A DNA stretch of 64,000 bases from Proteles cristata cristata (lineage: Eukaryota; Chordata; Mammalia; Carnivora; Hyaenidae). Below the pieces are notes generated by a model. It had not been told where the DNA came from, ran no database searches, and saw only the letters and a list, made by a program, of their open reading frames with translations. This document shows, one piece after another, positions 24,808-34,979 of the stretch. A program made the translations under genes and the position numbers. Each line of letters starts with the position of its first letter. The first letter of the stretch is position 1. The DNA is taken from the NCBI GenBank assembly GCA_017311185.1, contig JAESUZ010005169.1:1105001-1169000 (forward strand), given 5' to 3'.

Positions 24808-25150
24808 GAACAGGAAAACTCAGAAACGCTTGAACTACTCTGGCCAAAAGCATGGCTCCTAGCTGTTGTGGCCATCCAGTCCACCCCTTTGGAGGCATGT
24901 GACTTATCTCCCTGTGAATTTGTGACTGGAAGACAGATGCATGTCGGTATTTCACCTCTTACCCTAGATTGTACTTTTTTACAGGCAGACATGGCAAAAT
25001 AATGCAAAAGAATCATGTATTATACCACTATTGTCACTGACAAGTCAAATCTACCCTCCCACAACATTTTCCTGAATAGGTTTTTCATGATCTTCAAACA
25101 GGAGATTTTGTTTACTGGAAAATACATCAAAGTCTGTGTTTTCAGGGTGT
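24808..25150 (+). pseudogene. Retroviral pol (integrase C-terminal) remnant
   Basis: Frame one is open from 24808 to a TAA at 25000. Its translation includes LLWPKAWLLAVVAIQSTP and CEFVTGRQMHVGISPL, a pattern typical of the gammaretroviral integrase catalytic-to-C-terminal linker. After a +2 frameshift, another frame (from 25089) contains DLQTGDFVYWK, matching the C-terminal 'GD-V-K' type motif. The stop and frameshift make it dead. Identification rests on motif recognition, not on alignment. Confidence 0.6.
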
Positions 25151-25399
25151 TAAATGCTATAGGGCAGTCTTAATGGACTGTATAATAGATGATCATCTAC
25201 TACTTGACCAGACAACCAAGTAGTCTATAAAGATAAAATCTTCAAGGAAAATGCCAGTGATGACATCCAACAGAGTTAGTGATGATGATCTAGTGATGAT
25301 GACATAATAGCCTGAGTCTAGGTCAGTTTCTTGATTCTGATAGAGAAAAAGACCAAAAGCATCTTTTTAAGTGTCTTTTAAGATACTACCTGCCCTGGC

Positions 25400-25580
25400 A
25401 GCCACTTCCATAAGGGTCATTATGACAGTTGGACCACATCAAAGCCCTCAAATCACCCCTACTTGTTGTAGGAACAGATTGGCCATGGAAAACTTAACTC
25501 TGAGGTTGAACATCCTTCCTCTTTTGACATACCCTCAAATAGCTTACTTGTCCTCTTTTACTCAACCAAGCATTACCTAA
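25400..25580 (+). mobile_element. Partial 3' LTR-like block
   Basis: This is similar to 22936-23075 in order and spacing of short words. It ends abruptly near 25580, so the 3' LTR seems truncated or later rearranged. The 69-aa frame at 25371-25580 overlaps it and is not a gene. Confidence 0.45.
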
Positions 25581-25648
25581 TGTACCTGAAGATTAGAAAG
25601 TCTTCCATCCTTAACTAATTTTGTGTCTGACTTAGTTTGTCTTTAACA

Positions 25649-26055
25649 GTACCAAATGGAGGGGAGGCACCTGGGTAGCTCAGTTGGTTAAGCTTCCAAT
25701 TTCAGGTCACAATCTCACGGTTTATGAGTTCAAGCACCACTTTGGGTTCTCTGCTGTCTGCACAGAGCCTACTTCAGATCCTCTGTCCCTCTCTCTGTCT
25801 GCTCCGCCCTGTTCATGCTATCTCTTTCTCTCAAAAATACATAAACACTAAAAAGATTTAAGAAAAAGTACCAAATGGAGGGGCACCTGGGTGGCTCAGT
25901 TGGTTAAGCATCTGCCTTCGGCTCAGATCATGATCTCATGGTTCATAAGCATGGAGCCCACTTCAGATCCTCTGTCCCCCTCTCTCTGTGCCCTTACCCA
26001 GCTCTCTCTCTTTCTCAAAAATAAGTAAACATTAAAAAGAAGAATACCAAATGGA
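25649..26055 (+). mobile_element. Two head-to-tail SINECs sharing three copies of one target site
   Basis: SINE 1 (about 25662-25866) and SINE 2 (25880-26042) lie in the same orientation. The 13-bp site 'agtaccaaatgga' occurs before SINE 1 (25649), between the two (25867) and, as 'aataccaaatgga', after SINE 2 (26043). SINE 2 lacks a segment around the B-box and 'ctgacagctcagag' (it passes from 'ggttcataagcatgg' to 'agcccacttcagatcc'). This fits two insertions at the same site or a tandem duplication. Confidence 0.93.
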
Positions 26056-26094
26056 AATATAAATAGCTTTACTTATCACTCGCCACTTTCAGAG

Positions 26095-26300
26095 ACTGTG
26101 CTTTTCCCCATTCCTCTCATGTAATAGTCACAATAATGTGCAAATTAGGTATGATTCCTGCTTCATAGAACAGGAAACTGAAGCTCTGGAGAGTTAATAA
26201 GATGTTGGCAGTTACGTAGTAAAACAGAAAGGCCTAAGAAACTTGCCGGTTAAATAGCAAATTGGAGGTAGAGCCAGTACCGTAAACCAGGAGTTCTGAT
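26095..26300 (-). repeat. MIR (antisense)
   Basis: 'ctcatgtaatagtcacaata', 'catagaacaggaaactgaag', 'tggcagttacgtagtaaa' and 'ggaggtagagccagtacc' lie in antisense MIR order. Extra sequence between the last two suggests a small insertion. Confidence 0.6.
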
Positions 26301-26613
26301 CCATAGTTAAGTTTACTTGCTTTGCAATGCTAACAACATTTCTTCTGGATCCACATGGTTTCCTCTCAGGAAACATATTTTTTAACCCATATCCTGAGAA
26401 ATCCAAAATATAAAATACCAGTCGAGCCATAGTGTATTCCTTGGGTTAGTTTCAGTAATTCACAAGGTCAGACAACAAAATTACATAAGGGAAGGTTAGA
26501 GTTGTGGGAAAGATGAGGATGTGTTGGAGAATGTAAAAAGTTATTCTATAAAGTCAAACATTGAAGACAGTTATCTTGAGTCTTGAGAGAGTTATTTTTA
26601 AAATTTGAGATCA

Positions 26614-26841
26614 AGGAGCATTTGGGTGGCTCAGTTGATTAGGCATACGACTTCGGCCCAGATCATGATCTTGTGGTTTGTGAGTTGGAGCTCTGTGTCA
26701 GGTGACAGCTCAGAGCCTAGAGCCTGCTTCAGATTCTGTGTCTCCTTCTCTCTGCCCCTCTCTGCGCATGCTCTCTCTCTCTTTTTCTCTCTCAAAGAAT
26801 AAACATTTTTTAAAAATTAAAAAAATAATAAAAAATAAAAT
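26614..26841 (+). mobile_element. SINEC, sense, older
   Basis: The head 'gagcatttgggtggctcag' is diverged. 'ggtgacagctcagagcct' and 'gcttcagattctgtgtctcc' are preserved, followed by a CT-rich stretch and a long A/T-rich tail. The 65-91 aa frames here are SINE read-through. Confidence 0.93.
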
Positions 26842-27010
26842 ACAATTCAGGATCAACTTTCAAAATGAAAGAAAACCACTCCCCAGTAAGATGGAAAAAA
26901 ATGCATATTATCTATTGGTAAATGGTTTATGGTATACACACACACAGACATACACAATATTAAACTTTTTTCACTGACAGTTTACTTCAAGTAAATATAA
27001 GTTTTTGAGC

Positions 27011-27346
27011 TACAATTGACCTTGAATGACATGGGTTTCAAATGTATGGGTCCACTTATATGTGGATATTTTTCATAAATATGATATAATACTGTAAATG
27101 TATTTTCTCTTCCTTATGGTTTTCTTAATAGCATTTTCTTTTATCTACCTTACTTTATGATAAGAATACACTACATAATACATATAAAATAAAAACATAT
27201 ATTAATTGACTTTTTATGTTACTGGTAAGGCATTGAATCAAAGCAGCCTATTGGTGGTTAAGTTTTTAGGGAGTTAAAAGTTATACGTGTATTTTTGACT
27301 GTGCAGGGGTTACCCCTAAACCCACGTTGTTCAAAGGCCAGCTGTA
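27011..27346 (+). mobile_element. Tigger/pogo-type MITE (Tigger2-like)
   Basis: This is a 332-bp non-autonomous DNA transposon at 27013-27344 flanked by TA dinucleotides. The left end 'caattgaccttgaatgacat' and right end 'ttgttcaaaggccagctg' form diverged terminal inverted repeats. Inside are 'gggtccacttatatgtggat' and, near the other end, 'gttatacgtgtatttttgac', the mirrored sub-terminal blocks of this family. It has no transposase frame. Confidence 0.75.
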
Positions 27347-27349
27347 CTT

Positions 27350-28165
27350 TAAACATAAGAAAAGTTGCAGAAAATTAGAGTTCCAATATACCCCTCCCCA
27401 GCTTCCCCAGTAGGAATCTAATCATTGTGCATAACCATTGCACAGTTATCAAAATGTGGAAATGAGGATTGGTATAATGCCATTATACCAATGGTAGTTA
27501 ACTAAACTACAGAGCTAACTGAATTTTACCAGTTTTTCCTCTACCCTCCTTATTGTGCTCCCAGAGTCTATCTCGAATCCCACAGCACATTTATCAGTAT
27601 TTCTCCTTAGTCTCCACCAATCTCAAATGGCTACTCAGGCTTTCATGTTCTTAACACTTTTAAAGAGTTATTTGTAGCAAAATGTTATTTGTAGCATGTT
27701 CCCAAAACTGGGTTTACCTGATGTTTTATTGTAATTCGAATGAGATCATGAATTTTTAGCAGTGATATCCCCCAAATCAAATTGTATACTTCTCCATACA
27801 TTGTTATCAAGAAGTTTATGATGTTGATATCTCCTATTACTGGTAATATTAAACATGTTCTCTTTATTAAGGTTATGTGTTTTGGGTTTCTCTACTTTAA
27901 TGTTACAATTTGTTTTCACTATACTTAATGAATACTTTGGGGGAGATATTTTGAGAACATGTATATCCTTTAACTTAAATGTTATCCACTAATTTTAGAT
28001 CCTTGTGAAACTTGTCTATGACAATTTTTACTATAGGGTCTATCGTATGGTGATTTTCTATTACTCTCTTTCCTTTTACATTTATTTATGGGATTCTACT
28101 TAAAGGAAGTACTCCTTTTCTTTCTCACATTCATTTATTTAAAAAATTATGAATACGTATCAGCA
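27350..28165 (-). mobile_element. Old L1 3' UTR region, antisense
   Basis: The antisense blocks are ordered as in old L1M (L1MC/D/E-type) 3' regions: 'tttaccagtttttcctcta', 'tctccttagtctccaccaat', 'cacttttaaagagttatttg', 'gggagatattttgagaac', 'cccactaatttt'-like 'tccactaattttagatcc' and 'atggtgattttctattac'. It is AT-rich with no coding frame and contains a small perfect palindrome at 27469-27491. Confidence 0.6.
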
Positions 28166-31100
28166 TGTATGATATGAACTGATGACATGATTTGAGTATG
28201 AACTCAAATTTATTTTATGTCATAAATGTTACCTTTTTTAGTTTAGTTTCATACATATATTCTCTCACTCTTGTTTTTGTAGAAAAAAATGGAAAGTTTT
28301 TGAAGGCAGGTAACAAAATTATGCAAATAAAGTATCAGATGCAATTACACTGAAAGTGAATTTCAATTACTTTTAAATTTGCTAAAATAAAAAAGTTGAA
28401 CTTTTTATATGCTCTTTGACATACAAATTGACATGTCACCTTAGACAATCCATGCCAACCTTACCTTTGATGACAGCACATTTTAATGAACTGATTTGAT
28501 AAATCCAAGCTTTATAAAACTAAGGTAAGAAAGAGTCCTCCTGTCTCACTTTGCAAAATGAGGCTAGGTCGATGTCAAAGAACACCATTAGGGCCCTGTG
28601 AATTCTGTGAACAGAAATGCCCAAATAGTTCTTCAGTGTTTATAGGTATCTGGGTTTCCTGCCTACAGAGAAATCAATAAAAAAGAAATACTTTTCTAAG
28701 ACTGCTCCAGTAGAATTCCACTTCCAATATATCCGTCCAGTAAAGCATCTTTTTCAAAAGGAAATGGATATTTTTCTCTTAGGACATTTGTGGTGGTGAC
28801 TAAAGCATGTGACTAGAAACCATCTGATCTCACAGGGGTTTTATACTGTTACAAAATGAAGGCAAATGGCATATTTGACTATTTCTCCATAATTTGCTTC
28901 AAAACATTGAACTAAATAACATGTTCCATGAAATGGAAGATATCATCTGACAGAAGCCCTGCTTACATTGTCTTTCTCTGCTTTGAGTACAGACCAGCTT
29001 GATAATTTTTGAGCACCATATTTTCCCCAAGATTATTCCAATTCTATGTGGTTCCTTTTCTTGCCAAAAGGATTAGCAGTCTCAGATGCTGCACAATGAG
29101 GTTTTGCTTTGTTTGTTTTTGGATAAATTCAAGTTTGTGTAAATACAAATTTTAGAAATAAAAAAAAATTCAGTCCCCACCACAAACACCACAAACATAC
29201 ATTTGCATGCACACACACACATGCACACTGTCTGGTGCAGTGTAAAGAGGAAGATAAGCATGTTTATTAGTTACATGTTTCCTTTGGTATGGATGTTGCA
29301 ACACAAGAAGCACTATTATCTCATCTGATACAGTGGTGAGAGAAAAACTAAACTGACTTATAAATGTCAACACGTACCCCTTTTCTATCATGTTATGGCA
29401 TCAGCTGGGCTCTCTGTATAAAGTAAAGCTCATACCCATGCTCACAAGGTTTCCCTCTTCCCAGGAACATCTTGCTAATGTGATTTGGTGGTGATGACTG
29501 GTACATACAATCCTATAGTACCAGTACTATAGCCTTCTAATGCTTGAAACATTACATTAACAACATAGTTTCGATGTAATTTAACCTTAAGTACTTTTCC
29601 TATTTCTATTTTCAAATAATAACATGTCACAGAAAACTGTGTTTGGGGTGTGTGTGTATGTGTTTGTATACGTGCTTGAATTTGCTAGATTTTTGTTTCA
29701 TTTTCTGGGTCATCTAAATATACTAATGCCTCCAATCCTTAGTTAAGAGAAACCCCTGTCTTGGAAACAGAGGACTTACTTATATAATAGCATGGTATTT
29801 CTTCAACTTGGTGCTATAAAGAATACAAAGGAAGAATAGTCTTTCGGGCTGTCTCCCTCTTTCTACACATATATCTATGCTATATTATGTATAATGTATA
29901 TATGTAAAATATATATACACAATATATAATTTGAAGTCTTGTTTTACAAGAGCTATATGATTATTATTATACCATAAACACTTGTGGCTTACATATAGAA
30001 GGAAGTCAGTGGATATTGGATATGTGCAACTTTGATTATGGTTAAGAAAAGAAAGAAGTGAAGGGTGAGTTGAATTCAAGGAAGAAGGGAACTCCATAGA
30101 AGGGAACCAATGTACGGACTGTATGAGAAGATAAGGTGGGAACTCAGATGTGGTATGTGATCATGGAGTGCGTTGCAGGGCAGGGCACGGTAGGACATCT
30201 AAATGGGACAGCAAGGCAGGTTGTCAGGAGGGAAAACAGAAAGCATCCTAGCTTCTCTCAAACAGAACCCTTTGTTCAGAGATGTTGAAAATTCCTAATT
30301 AAAAAGAAAGACTACATTTCACTATTCCTTCAAACTTATCTCTTCTATCACTGGTGTGAAGTAACTCAGGGGAGAATGTGGTTTAAACAGATAAAAGTAT
30401 TTGGGGAAGTTTATGATGAAATCAATCCACAAATAGCACCAACATATTCTTTTCTCCATAGGTTATGTCCGTGCTTTGCTTTCACATGAGAGGGATAGCC
30501 CTTAATCAGCGATTTAAAGTTCAGTCATGAATTTTCTTGCCATGGTCCATACTTCCACCTTCTTTACCTAGTCGGTAAAATTATAAGGTTATTAATTCAT
30601 GTACCTTTCTAGTCTTATAAAGCTCTGCATTCAAGTTCATTGTCCAAACACATAAAATGTCTTAAATTCTCCATGTTACATACTGCAGTAGGTTTTAAAA
30701 CAGGCAGTGTGAAGGTTTGTGGGGGAGGAGGTACACTTTTATGGCTGTACTGATTTAGTTTAAGCTGGAGACACCAAAGGCTTTGAAATGCTACAAACTT
30801 TCCTGAAAGGGAAAGCATTAAACACCATCCTGCCCTTACTCCCCTCTCATGATGTAGATAAAACATAATTTCCAGGGTTTAATGGTGATCCCCCTGGGAA
30901 CTTTGAGATCCATAAAGCATTTTGTTATGCTGCAACAGAATAGCATTATATCCTCCTCCTTCTAGCAGAGCAAGCCCTCCAACACCTACCCGCCCCGCAC
31001 AACTTCAGAAATCAAATGTATCACTTGGTACTTTTCATCAGCCCTTAAAGAATATAGTAGGATGATTTTTTTGCTTGATGCACCAAAAATTTTTAACAGT

Positions 31101-32255
31101 CTATTTGTAGCACATGAAAAGATGAGTGTGCCATGCAAGATTAATAGATTGATAAGTGTAAGATTTGGCCCGCTGTACACTACATCCAGAGGAAAATATG
31201 TGCAAATCACTTCAGCTGCTGGTACAAGGTGCTGAACCATGTCTGTCCAGGAGCAAGGTCACTGCCTTAAGCTGTTCAGCTCTGTCTCTGCCTCAGGATA
31301 TCCCTATCATGACCATAGTCGAATAGATAAGACTGTGAGGAGCAAGAATGAAACTTAACTGAAGGGTAGATTCAGACCCTTAAATCTTCAGCAGTTCATG
31401 AAAATGAATGTCATCCTCGACTCTGTCTCTCTAGAAAAGTTAAATAAATATCTTGGCAAGGCAGTTATTAAAATGAAGATGTTTGTGTTTCTCTCCCCCA
31501 GCTGTTTGAAAATGAATGCTTTAAAGTGAAATGAGTAAATCCGTGCCTGTACAGTGTGGTTATATTCACTAGTATCTTTCCTACAAACTCTACTCTGAAT
31601 AGCCAGACCTATCCTGCACTGTAGTGTTAGATTGCAAAGGATATAAAAAGAATTGAAGCTGGAAAATATCTCCTCTTCTTTCACTCAAAGATGCCACTAG
31701 ATGAGGAAGAGATAACTGGGGTCTAAGACATGGATATTTCAGAAAGCAAGAGGCATGGGAAAGATACTGATTCTTGGTGAGATAGGGCAGGGATGAAGTG
31801 CTACTACGTGCTACATAAGAACAGGAGAAATGACACACCAGTTCATACCTAATGTTCAGTCAGAGAAGGATTATGTATCTGGGAAGGCTTGGTATTATAT
31901 TTTTCTGAAATAATTCTCATATTGTAAGGATAAGTCTTAGACACATGGTATATGTTTTTGAACTTTTACATACAATATTGGTTGACTCCATTAACATATC
32001 AAACTATTTCTGTACCCACCTATATTTTCAACATGTATTTATTAAATGTATGTAATCTAAATTCATATTACCAAATACAGGTTCACATTGTATTTTCAAA
32101 GTTCTTCCTATGATATATGGATAGTAAAACTATTTTTTCCTCTACAAAGCTTCAAGATCAGGTTTGCTGATATGCAAATCTCATTAACGACAGGAACAAA
32201 CTCTGTCCCAATCATAGCTACTGGAGGTGTTCCATTTTTACTTTAGAAATGTCAA
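28166..32255. other. Largely repeat-free sequence, no gene seen
   Basis: This 4-kb interval has few recognisable mobile elements, which is notable in this window. It contains short CA/GT runs (about 29205-29230, 29648-29680) and an AT-rich run at 29880-29935. The part at 30600-31300 has mixed composition and homeodomain-like TAAT words. The 98-aa frame at 31388-31684 and others on - have no domain. Conservation could not be tested. Confidence 0.5.
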
Positions 32256-32272
32256 AATATAAAATAAGTTTA

Positions 32273-32485
32273 GGGGGTGCCTGGGTGGCTCAGTCAGTTA
32301 ACCATGCAATTCTTGGTTTCCACTCAGGTTATGATCTTGCAATTTTGTGGTTCAAGCCCCACGTTGGGCTCTATGCTGAGAGCATGGGGCCTGCTTAGTA
32401 TTCTCTCTCCCCATCTCTCTCTGTCCCTCCCCTGCTGTCTCTCTCTCTCAAAATAAATAAATAAACCTTAAAAATAAATAAATAA
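32273..32485 (+). mobile_element. SINEC, sense, older
   Basis: The head is 'gggggtgcctgggtggctcag' with a one-base change. The B-box 'gtggttcaagccccacg' is readable, 'gctgagagcatggggcctgc' marks an older subfamily, and the tail is (AAAT)n. I found no clean TSD. Confidence 0.94.
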
Positions 32486-32559
32486 AGTAATTTTATGCTT
32501 TAATTGGAGTGGGATTATAAGGTTACATTCCTTTTCATTAATATCTTCATTGAAATCTG

Positions 32560-32710
32560 GTTTCCATTTGTAATGGGCAGTCTCTTCATTCATGTACACA
32601 AAAAATATACATTGAGCACATGCTGTATGCCAGTCACAATGCTGAACTCTAGAGACTCCTGGGTGAAAACATAAAGTGTCTTCTTTAATGAGACCCATGA
32701 ACTCATGAAC
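32560..32710. repeat. Possible old LINE/MIR-like fragment
   Basis: 'acattgagcacatgctgtat', 'gccagtcacaatgctg' and a following 'aaaacataaagtgtcttc' resemble the widespread 'ttattgagcacctactatgtgccagg' module of old mammalian repeats. A similar module occurs at about 47865-48010. The family is unresolved. Confidence 0.35.
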
Positions 32711-33114
32711 AAATCATTATAATTAAATATACTATGTACAAAAATTAATATTATATACAGAGTGGGTGTAATTACCAGAGCTCACTGGGCTTTCATTTTA
32801 GTATCCTCACTGCCATCACACATTTTGGGAGAGGTTTATAAGTGTGTGTAGAAAAGAAGAGGTGGTGATTAAGGATCACAAAAATGCCAGTGAAGTCACA
32901 GCGTATGGTTAATAGCATAGTAAGTCTAAGCAGCCACAGTATACCTAGACCTGCAAACTGAAAGTCCATGAAATGTTCTTCTTTAATTTTTACTGGTATC
33001 TTTTATTCTATGAGCAGTCTTGAGTTCTTCACATTTTTATAATGACAGTTTACTGGGTATTGTGGCAACACATTATTGAATATTTTCCTTCCTATTTATC
33101 TTGCCTCCACCTCC

Positions 33115-33155
33115 AATAAATAAGTAAATAAATAAACAAACAAGCAAATAAATCA
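33115..33155. repeat. (AAAT)/(ACAA) simple repeat
   Basis: A run of AAATAAAT, AAACAAAC and AAGCAAAT units with no attached SINE body. Confidence 0.7.
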
Positions 33156-33429
33156 AACATTCTTTATGTTACTAAAGAGATAGAGGATTCCATTTACTAA
33201 AATATCTAAGAATATTTGCTAGAAAATATTATGTTGTAAGGTTGGCTTCATTTGAATTTGTGATTCTGCCAATAATCTAAAATATTATTGGGATACCTAT
33301 TACCATTTATGTGTGAAACACAGCTCTTTTGTACATAGGTAAGTTATCTTCTTAGATGTCCAGTGAGCATCAGAAACATAGCATATCTAAGATAAATCTT
33401 ACATATCTTACATACTTTAAATCCCCCAA

Positions 33430-34385
33430 ATGCTTATCTTTCTCTCAATAAATGCAACTATAGCTCACCTAGTTGTACAGATGAATCTTCCCACCTCTAC
33501 CACCTCACATAAAGTGGTAAACAATGTAGTCTCATTTTTGCCATTACATATCCTGAATCTATTCCCTTGTCACCAATCACATAGCTCCTTTTTTTTTAAA
33601 TTTTTTTTTATAGTTTATTTAATTTTGAGACAGAGAGAAACAGAGCATGAGTGGGGGAGGGGTAGAGAGAGAGGGAGACACAGAATATGAAACAGGCTCC
33701 AGGCTCTGAGCTGTCAGCACAGAGCCCGATGCGGGGTTCGAACCCAATAACCATGAGATCTGACCTGAGACGAAGTCAGATGCCAAACAACTTACTGACT
33801 GAGCCACCCAGGTGCCCCACATAGCTCCTTTTCTAATATAAGTCGCCATCATCCTCTCTCTACTAAAAAAGTGTATTAGCTTTCTAAGTGGTCCTTTCAC
33901 TTCCCTTCTTCATCCCTGAGTCTCTGTTCTCCACACAGTCACTAGAGTAATCATTTCAATGCCCTGCCCTCAAGTTGCCATGGCTTCCTGTAACACCTAA
34001 TATAAAATCCAAACCCTGAACAATTCCCCACAGGTCCCAGCAGGAGCTAGCCCTGTCCCCCTACTTTCATGTCATCACTCTCTCTGCCATGCTCTCTCAG
34101 CTCCGGCCACAACAGCTTTCTGCCTGATTGATGCTCAGGTAAATTAAGCTCCATCCTGCTCTACTGTCTTCACTCTTCCCTCTTATTAGCAGTCTTTCCC
34201 CCCAAAATTATGCAGGATTTGCTCTTTTACTGTTTTCATGTCTCTGCTGAATTTTCCCATCTTGATCAGAGGTTCTCTGTTTAGTTTATTGAAAACAATT
34301 CTTCTGGCACATGAAGACTTCTTATCTTGCTTTATTTCTTATAGCATAGAAATTTTCACCACCTAACATATTGTATCATTAGGTG
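33430..34385 (+). mobile_element. L2 LINE 3' region, split by a SINE
   Basis: Sense L2 blocks lie on both sides of the SINE: 'caccaatcacatagctcc' on the left and, on the right, 'taagtcgccatcatcctc', 'tctccacacagtcactagag', 'ataaaatccaaaccctga', 'ccggccacaacagctttctg' and a 3' part around 'tcttatagcatagaaatt'. The 86-aa frame at 33430-33690 runs from L2 into SINE and is not a gene. Confidence 0.65.
33578..33832 (-). mobile_element. SINEC, antisense, with 15-bp TSD, inside L2
   Basis: The body spans 33593-33817 between copies of 'cacatagctcctttt' (33578-33592 and 33818-33832). The reversed head 'gagccacccaggtgcccc' and 'gttcgaacccaataacc' are present. The 93-aa antisense frame at 33619-33900 is translated SINE. 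Confidence 0.96.
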
Positions 34386-34564
34386 GTTGTAGTATTTTGC
34401 TGTCAGCCAGACCGGAATGTAAATCATGTGATGTCAACACTGATTTACTCAGGATTCAGAAGAGTGTGTATATAGAAGTAGATGCTCAATATATACTAAT
34501 GGCTGATGAGTCAATAGATTTGAATATACCTATACAAAATGAGAGGATGATGAAATATATTGAA

Positions 34565-34695
34565 AGACTTTGATCAAATCAGAAGACCAGAATTCTCATT
34601 CAGACCTGTCTCTATCTAGATAGGTGATGATTCTAGAAGTCACTTCATTCTTGCAGGGCTCCATTCCTCATGATTATGTATCACAATTTCCTTAG
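34565..34695 (+). repeat. MIR fragment (sense), weak
   Basis: The order 'agaccagaattctcattcag', 'tagaagtcacttcattc', 'gggctccattcctcatg' fits a sense MIR head-to-core. It is heavily diverged. Confidence 0.4.
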
Positions 34696-34835
34696 ACCTC
34701 AACATTATGAGAATGAGTATAGAGTCCAATAATAATCTCAAGACTGCTCCAGAAGGTCTTCACAAAACCAGCCTGTTGTCATCTTGCCATTTTTTTTTAC
34801 TTCTCTGTATGTGTGTGTACAATGCATCCCTGCAG

Positions 34836-34977
34836 ATGAGCAAAGTGACTGCAATATGGGAACACCTACCAGAGGTGGTGTCACTCCTCCAGGGTCTTAG
34901 CAAGAAGACTGAGCTCTTCAGGGCTATTGCCACTGAGGTTGCTGCACTGTATGCTGACAATGCCCAGAAGGAACTGA
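34836..34977 (+). other. Candidate coding exon, or fossil of one; product unknown
   Basis: A 142-bp block begins right after a good acceptor: pyrimidine-rich tract with a T run near 34791-34798, then 'tccctgcag' ending at 34835. It ends at a weak donor (ctga|gtgaaa, GT at 34978). It is open in one frame for 47 codons plus one base. The translation starts MSKVTAIWEHLPEVVSLLQG and continues with AIATEVAALYADNAQKEL. It looks helical and amphipathic, with balanced composition and roughly 50% GC at third positions, unlike the AT-rich flanks. The methionine is probably internal. I do not recognise the protein. It could be a real internal exon of a long-intron gene, a retrocopy fragment, or chance. 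Confidence 0.4.
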
Positions 34978-34979
34978 GT

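Larger units (their letters stand above)
22905..25590 (+). mobile_element. Decayed gammaretrovirus-like ERV (ERV1) remnant
   Basis: This is a possible fossil provirus. An LTR-like block (about 22905-23381) is followed by a sequence starting tggggg at 23390, which fits a proline-tRNA primer binding site. The internal region has decayed, with an integrase-like remnant at 24808-25150. A partial second LTR-like block lies at 25400-25580. The two LTR-like blocks share a colinear set of words ('cccctact', 'ggttggc' or 'gattggcc', 'gaaaac', 'atc.ttcc'). No gag or env could be followed. Stops and a frameshift show it is non-functional. A few short repeats or a lone LTR are the alternatives. Confidence 0.55.

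Noticed and set aside
30600..31250. Possible antisense exons in several open frames
   Set aside because: The frames are short, overlap each other and have no matching splice sites. Only non-coding constraint remains possible.
33619..33900. 93-aa frame reading like 'WVAQSVSCLASDFV'
   Set aside because: This is translated SINEC head and body. The same peptide style recurs at 37194-37376, 50597-50779, 54047-54265 and 62289-62471.
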